From the NCBI GenBank assembly GCA_016748015.1, contig JAAOMT010000104.1, positions 1 through 33,983 of the forward strand: 33,983 bases of DNA, given 5' to 3'. The notes under the pieces were generated by a model that saw only the letters and a program-made list of their open reading frames with translations, had not been told where the DNA came from and made no database searches. This document shows, piece by piece, positions 29,978 through 33,983 of the stretch. The DNA comes from Geosiphon pyriformis. Taxonomy: Eukaryota > Glomeromycota > Glomeromycetes > Archaeosporales > Geosiphonaceae. The translations under genes and the position numbers were made by a program. How positions within the stretch are numbered: the first letter of the stretch is position 1; the number at the start of each line of letters is the position of its first letter.

Positions 29978-30604
29978 AATATTGAGCTCCATTGAAATCT
30001 AATTCTTTTAATTCCTCTTCTTGAATTATTTCTTGAACTTCTTTTTCGAGTATTACTTGTGTTATTTTAGTTTGTAGTCTTCAAATTGGGCATTGGTCAT
30101 TTTTCCCAATTGATTACTCGTAACTATATCTATTGCTGTGTTGAGTAAGATTTTTGGTCAGTCCTGAAATCCTATATATAGCCAGTAAATAGCTTGAGCT
30201 TGTGTAGTTAGATTGTTTTTTCTCACAAATTGTTCTAGTTGTCTCAGTATTGTTGTGTCAAATAACCATTTTGTTTTGTCAGTGTACAAATTCTGGATAT
30301 TTACGTGTTGTCTCAAGTGAAAATGACAATAGTTTTTCAGAAATTGTTGCATTCACCAAGTTCAAGTTTCTCTGGTAAGTTCTTGGTATAATCCAACTAT
30401 TTGTTGTTCTTTTATAGCCAATTTTATCTTGGTCATGATCTTGTCAACAACATTTTTAAGTCTTTTCTGTGCTTTGTTTTGTGGTATCTTTGCCATATTT
30501 TTGTAATGAATAGTTTGTTGATTGATTGTAATTTCCATCTCTTGGTGTTAGATTAATTGAAAAATTTGTTGGGCTAGTGAATGGATATTGTCCATAATTT
30601 CCAT
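29976..30604 (-). pseudogene. Element D ORF3, unclassified (broken)
   Basis: Starts at ATG 30602-30604 (MEIMDNIHSLAQQIFQLI), about 55 nt after the pol stop, in a frame other than pol. Stops TAA at about 30548 (Gln expected) and TGA at about 30354 and 30165 (Trp-like positions), then a frame slip near 30060 to a segment reading LEKEVQEIIQEEELKELDFNGAQY before the final TAA. The clean inner stretch 30158-30352 reads LYTDKTKWLFDTTILRQLEQF. LGKMTNAQFEDYK matches GKLTELEFQQF of element B. No known domain. Confidence 0.6.
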
Positions 30605-30657
30605 TTTTCTGATTTCTTCTGTCGCGTTGACCATGTTTTTATATATTCTTTTGTCGA

Positions 30658-32099
30658 TCAATTGGATGTGTTGTTGTTAATGATAATGATTGGTTCCAAA
30701 TCTCATGGAATCTTATCTGGTTGGACTAGTATTCTCTGTACTTCTAATTGTAGAATATTACTGATGGATGATGATGCTATATAGTGGTATGGTTTCAGTC
30801 AATCTCTATGTGCTGCTTTGGTCAAGATTTTGTTATTCAATCTTAATTTGTACACTCTATTTCCTAGAATTTCTTCTATATGAAATGGTTCATTCCATTT
30901 GGAGTCAAATTTTCTATTCCATTGTTTTTCTACTTTGGTACAATGTAGTAGTACTTTGTCTCCAATTTTGAATTCAACTGGTTTATCTAGTAGTTGGTTA
31001 TCATGTCTTTTTTTTTGTTTCTCTTGTGACCTTTGTATGTTATCAGCTGCTCTTCATTATTTGTTTTCTAATGTTTCCATTAAGTCATATGTTTTTTTCA
31101 GCAATGTTTCTTGAAAATTTTCTTTTGTTATTTGTTCAGCTAGATATGTATTAATTTTTCTCTCTACTGGTAATGTTGTTGTTCTCCCATACACTAATTC
31201 AAATAGTGTTGCTTGTGTAGTATCTTGCTTCATTGTATGATAAGCAAATAGTACTGATGGTATCAACAAATCCCAATCGTTCTGGTTTTTTTGGCTGAGC
31301 TTAGCTATTGCTTCACACAATGTTCTGTTGAATCTTTTGACTAATCCGTTGGTTTGTGGATGGTATGGTGATAATAGTAGTCTCTTAATTCCGAATTTTT
31401 GGCTCAATTCTGTTAATGTTCTGTTCACAAAATGAGTTCCTTGGTCTGATAATAATTCTTTTGGACATCCATGTTGACAAATTAAATCTTGATGAATGAA
31501 TTTGGCAACAGATTCTGCATTTACTCTTTGAATTGCTTTCGTCTCTGGTCATTTAGTGAGATAGTCTATGGCTACTGCTATGTATCTGTTTCCTTCGCTG
31601 GTGATTGTTAATGGTCTAATTAAATTAATTCCAATACGGTTGAATGGTTGTTCCACTTTGATTGGTCTTAATGGTTCACTGGGTTTCATACTTCCTCTTT
31701 GCTAACAAGCATCACAATTTTGAATGTATTGGATGATGTCTAGATACATTAATAGCCAATAATATCTTTTTCTGGTTCTTTTCATGGTTGCTTCTTTGTG
31801 AAAATGTCCTGCTGTTAGATTTGAGTGCATGTTGAATAATATTGTCTCTTTTTCTGGCTCTGTAATTACTCTGGTTGGTTGCTCTAGATCTCTTCTATTT
31901 TTCCAATAAAGTATATTTTGGTGAGTGATAAAATATTTTGATTGTTGTTTAATACTCTTTTATTCCATTTGAAATAATTTCTCTTTGAATTGTTGAGTAT
32001 CTATATAATGTTAAAGTTGTTGATATTTTTGTATGTTCATTTTTTGTTATATTTTTTGTTGGTATTGTTTTGGTTTTGTTATATTTTTGGGTTAAAATA
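30658..32099 (-). pseudogene. Element D integrase (broken)
   Basis: HHCC region (HFHKEATMKRTRKRYYW; NCDAC near 31705, then TAG for Gln), DDE core, and C-terminal region (KWNEPFHIEEIL near 30890-30930). First catalytic Asp is Asn (GIN, codon 31624-31626). Second is kept (LLSDQGTHFVN). The Glu has become Lys (GLVKRFNRTL). TGA near 31550 replaces Trp of YLTKWPE (element A has TGG). The tandem TAA-TGA near 31050 falls at NKWQ. The clean piece 31057-31428 covers the core. Confidence 0.87.
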
Positions 32100-32561
32100 T
32101 TCTTAGATTTGTCTTATTCACAACAAACCGTCAGCATTTCTATTGTCTTTTTCTTTTTTGTAATGTATAGTATAATTGTATGGTGCGAGTGCCATTTTCC
32201 ATCTTGACTGTTTTCTATCTCCAAATTCTTGTTTTTGAAGTAATGTTAATCCTTTGTGATCTGTGTATACTTCAAACTTCTGGCTCAAGTATTCTTTCCA
32301 TTTCATGACTGTCCAGTATATTGCTAAGTGTTCTTGTTCTGGTGTTCCATAGTTTTTTTCGGCTGGTGTTAAATCTCTACTGGTATATGCTACTGAATGT
32401 TCTCTGCCATCTGGTCCTCTTTGAGATAGTACTGCTTCCAATGCTTGGCCGGATGCATTGGTGATGATGATGAATGGTTTGCTGTAATCTGAATAGATCA
32501 GTACTGGAGCTTGAATGAGCTTTCTTTTCAGAATATCAAAAGCTTTTTGTTGACTTTCTGT
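32100..32561 (-). pseudogene. Element D RNase H (nearly intact)
   Basis: The open piece 32118-32441 reads ALEAVLSQRGPDGREHSVAY, EQEHLAIYWTVMKWKEYL (second acidic residue), VYTDHKGLTLLQKQEFGD (third acidic residue, TDHK) and NYTIHYKKEKDNRNADGLL. The first catalytic Asp, in FIIITNASGQ, is Asn. TGA near 32115 falls at an Arg position (CGA to TGA likely). TGA near 32568 replaces Trp of YEWTESQQ. Confidence 0.88.
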
Positions 32562-33661
32562 TCATTCATATTTTGTATTCTTGGTTTGCAGTTGGTTGAG
32601 TGGCTGCACTATCTTGGAAAAGTTCTTGATAAAACGTCGATAGTAGCTGGCGAATCCCAAGAATGATTTCAGTTCTGTCATATTGGTCAGTATTGGAAAG
32701 TTTTTTACTATCTCTATTTTCTCTGGATCTGTTTTGATGCCGTCTTTGCTGACTATGTGTCCCAAGAATTTTAGTTCTGTCTTGCCAAAGAAGTACTTTG
32801 TTGCATTTAACTTTAGTTCTGTTCTTTTTAGTCTTTTGAACACTTGTTGATGATAATAAAGATGATCATCAAATGTTTTTGAGAATACATTGGTGTTGTC
32901 CAAGTATACAACTACTAATTTTCACAATAAGCCAGTATAAACAATTTCTATTAGCCATTGGAAAGTTGCTAGGGCATTAGTTAAGCCGAATGGCATTACT
33001 TCAAATTCGAAATTCCCTTCTCTTATGGTGAATGCTGTTTTCTCTTTGTTGGCTGGATCCATGGCTACTTGCCAGTAACCACTGTCCAGATCTAATGTTA
33101 AAAACCATTTGTTTTCACTGAAAGTGTCGAATAATTCTTGGATCCATGGAGTGGGGTAGTTATCTCCACAAGTTACTCTATTGAGTTTTCTATAATCCAC
33201 ACAAAAGCAAATTTTCCTATTTTTTTTTTGGACAAGTACCATTGGTAATAACCATAGGCTCATTGATAGCTGAATTAGCCCATTGTCAAGCATTCGGTTT
33301 ATCTCTTAACAGATAATTTAGTGGCTAGCTGGTGGTATTTTATATGCTCTTTGTTTAATTGGCATTGCATCTCCAGTTTTGATCTGATGCTGGATGATGT
33401 TAGTTTGGCCAAACTCATTTTTGCTGGCAAAGATGTTGTTGTAATTGTTGAACAACATCTTAAGTTTTATACGTTGGAGTGGATCTAAGTTTCCCATGTT
33501 TATTTGTTCCAATTGTTCTGGTTGGAGCAAATAACATTTGCTTTGTCCATATATTGTTTGTGATGTGATATCGACATATCTACAAAGCTGTGAAAAGTCT
33601 GGAATGGTGCTTAGTGGTTAATCCTCTATTTCAGTGCTTAAGTATTCAATGATGGTTTCAG
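32562..33661 (-). pseudogene. Element D reverse transcriptase (broken)
   Basis: From the right: a linker (ETIIEYLSTEIED, IPDFSQLCRYVDITSQTIYG), EQLEQINMGNLDPLQR, IIQHQIKTGDAMPIKQRAYK and IPPASH. Then come TAA codons at Gln positions near 33318, followed by MLDNGLIQ, RKICFCVDYRKLNRVTCGDN, FLTLDLDSGYWQVAMDP (catalytic Asp kept), MPFGLTNALATFQ and VVVYLDNTNVFS (YLDN at 32895-32906, second Asp lost). TGA near 32920 replaces Trp (element B has TGG). After that come LGHIVSKDGIKTDPEKIEIV and LGFASYYRRFIKNFSKIVQPL. Only stops at Q/W positions separate three clean stretches. Confidence 0.9.
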
Positions 33662-33763
33662 TGTTATGGTTTAAGAATTTAGCAAAAAGAATCATAAAAA
33701 TAATACAAACTATTCAATCATAATATAGTGCAGTAATAATCTTAGAAAGGTAATGATTAACAT

Positions 33764-33855
33764 AGTAGCAAACACCATCTCGCAATAGTGGCAAGCACCA
33801 GTTCACAATAGCAGTCAACACCAACTGGTGATAGCAGCAAACACCAGGTTGAAAT
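33764..33855 (+). repeat. 23-bp tandem array in LTR-C (4 units)
   Basis: Four exact 23-bp units, starting AGTAGCAAACACCATC, AGTGGCAAGCACCAGT, AGCAGTCAACACCAAC and AGCAGCAAACACCAGG. The CACCA core is kept in all. Confidence 0.92.
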
Positions 33856-33904
33856 ATCAAAAAGAAAGTATTACAATGTGCTTTCTTGTAGAACTACAAA
33901 CATG

Positions 33905-33912
33905 TATATATA
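33905..33912 (+). promoter_or_regulatory. TATA box of LTR-C
   Basis: CATGTATATATACAGTAG, 243 nt into the LTR and 50 nt after the 23-bp array. The context resembles that of LTRs A and D. Confidence 0.6.
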
Positions 33913-33983
33913 CAGTAGTTTTAATATTGGGAAAAAAACAATCAAGTAATAAAAATCATAACTTATCAAGCAATAGATCCAAT

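Larger units (their letters stand above)
29106..33983 (-). mobile_element. Element D: Ty3/gypsy element, runs past window end
   Basis: Minus strand, from the right: RT, RNase H, integrase, ORF3, PPT, 3' LTR (29106-29962). It is of the same family as element A. Pol is interrupted upstream of RT at 33662 by an LTR-C insertion, so gag, protease and the 5' LTR are not visible, and whether a dUTPase is present cannot be told. It is one of the two best-preserved elements of the window. The left target site is ATGT (29102-29105). Confidence 0.85.
33662..33983 (+). repeat. LTR-C, left part, inserted in element D
   Basis: Begins TGTTATGGTTTAAGAATTTAGC, the intact version of the start at 16382, and runs to the window end. 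It splits element D Pol about 130 nt upstream of the RT start. Whether it is a solo LTR or the 5' LTR of a full element cannot be seen. Confidence 0.82.

Noticed and set aside
33764-33855. CRISPR-like array
   Set aside because: Units are contiguous with no spacers, and the array sits inside an LTR. The same holds for the 12-bp and 40-bp arrays.

Overview
The window looks like a stretch of AT-rich eukaryotic nuclear DNA made entirely of decayed, nested retrotransposons. I see no host gene, tRNA, rRNA or bacterial operon structure. The Pol proteins (Ty3/gypsy type, with a dUTPase module), their wording and the strong AT bias resemble retroelements of arbuscular mycorrhizal fungi (Glomeromycotina). 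That assignment is an inference from family resemblance and cannot be proven here.

Layout, left to right. (1) 1-3075, plus strand: 3' part of Ty3/gypsy element A (RNase H, integrase, an unclassified ORF3, polypurine tract, truncated 3' LTR). (2) 3076-8806, minus strand: element B, the best-preserved dUTPase-bearing copy (3' LTR, ORF3, integrase, RNase H, RT, dUTPase), cut off at its 5' side. (3) About 8807-17793, minus strand: element B', an older copy of the same family (partial integrase, RNase H, RT, dUTPase, protease, gag, 5' LTR). A solo LTR of the same family is inserted in inverted orientation in its RT (10616-11581), and a solo LTR of another family (LTR-C) is inserted in its 5' LTR (16382-17249). 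(4) 17794-19117 and 26927-28622, plus strand: one interrupted host sequence whose right part is a degraded LINE reverse transcriptase. (5) 19118-26926, minus strand: element E, a complete but very decayed Ty3/gypsy element with two LTRs and an exact 4-bp target duplication (ATAT). (6) 28623-29105, plus strand: start of an A-type LTR, broken by (7) element D, minus strand, 29106 to beyond the window end. D carries LTR, ORF3, integrase, RNase H and RT, and is itself interrupted at 33662 by a second LTR-C.

How the parts work together: when intact, each LTR would drive one genomic RNA encoding Gag and Pol. Combining the copies, the B family reads LTR-gag-protease-linker-dUTPase-RT-RNase H-integrase-ORF3-PPT-LTR. 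The dUTPase lying between protease and RT and the ORF3 between integrase and the polypurine tract are the two non-standard parts. Every LTR family also carries its own tandem-repeat array.

Decay is dominated by transitions. In-frame stops sit mostly at Gln, Arg and Trp codons, often checkable against a sibling copy in this window. No element shown here can encode an active polymerase: all four RT copies have lost the second Asp of the YxDD box.
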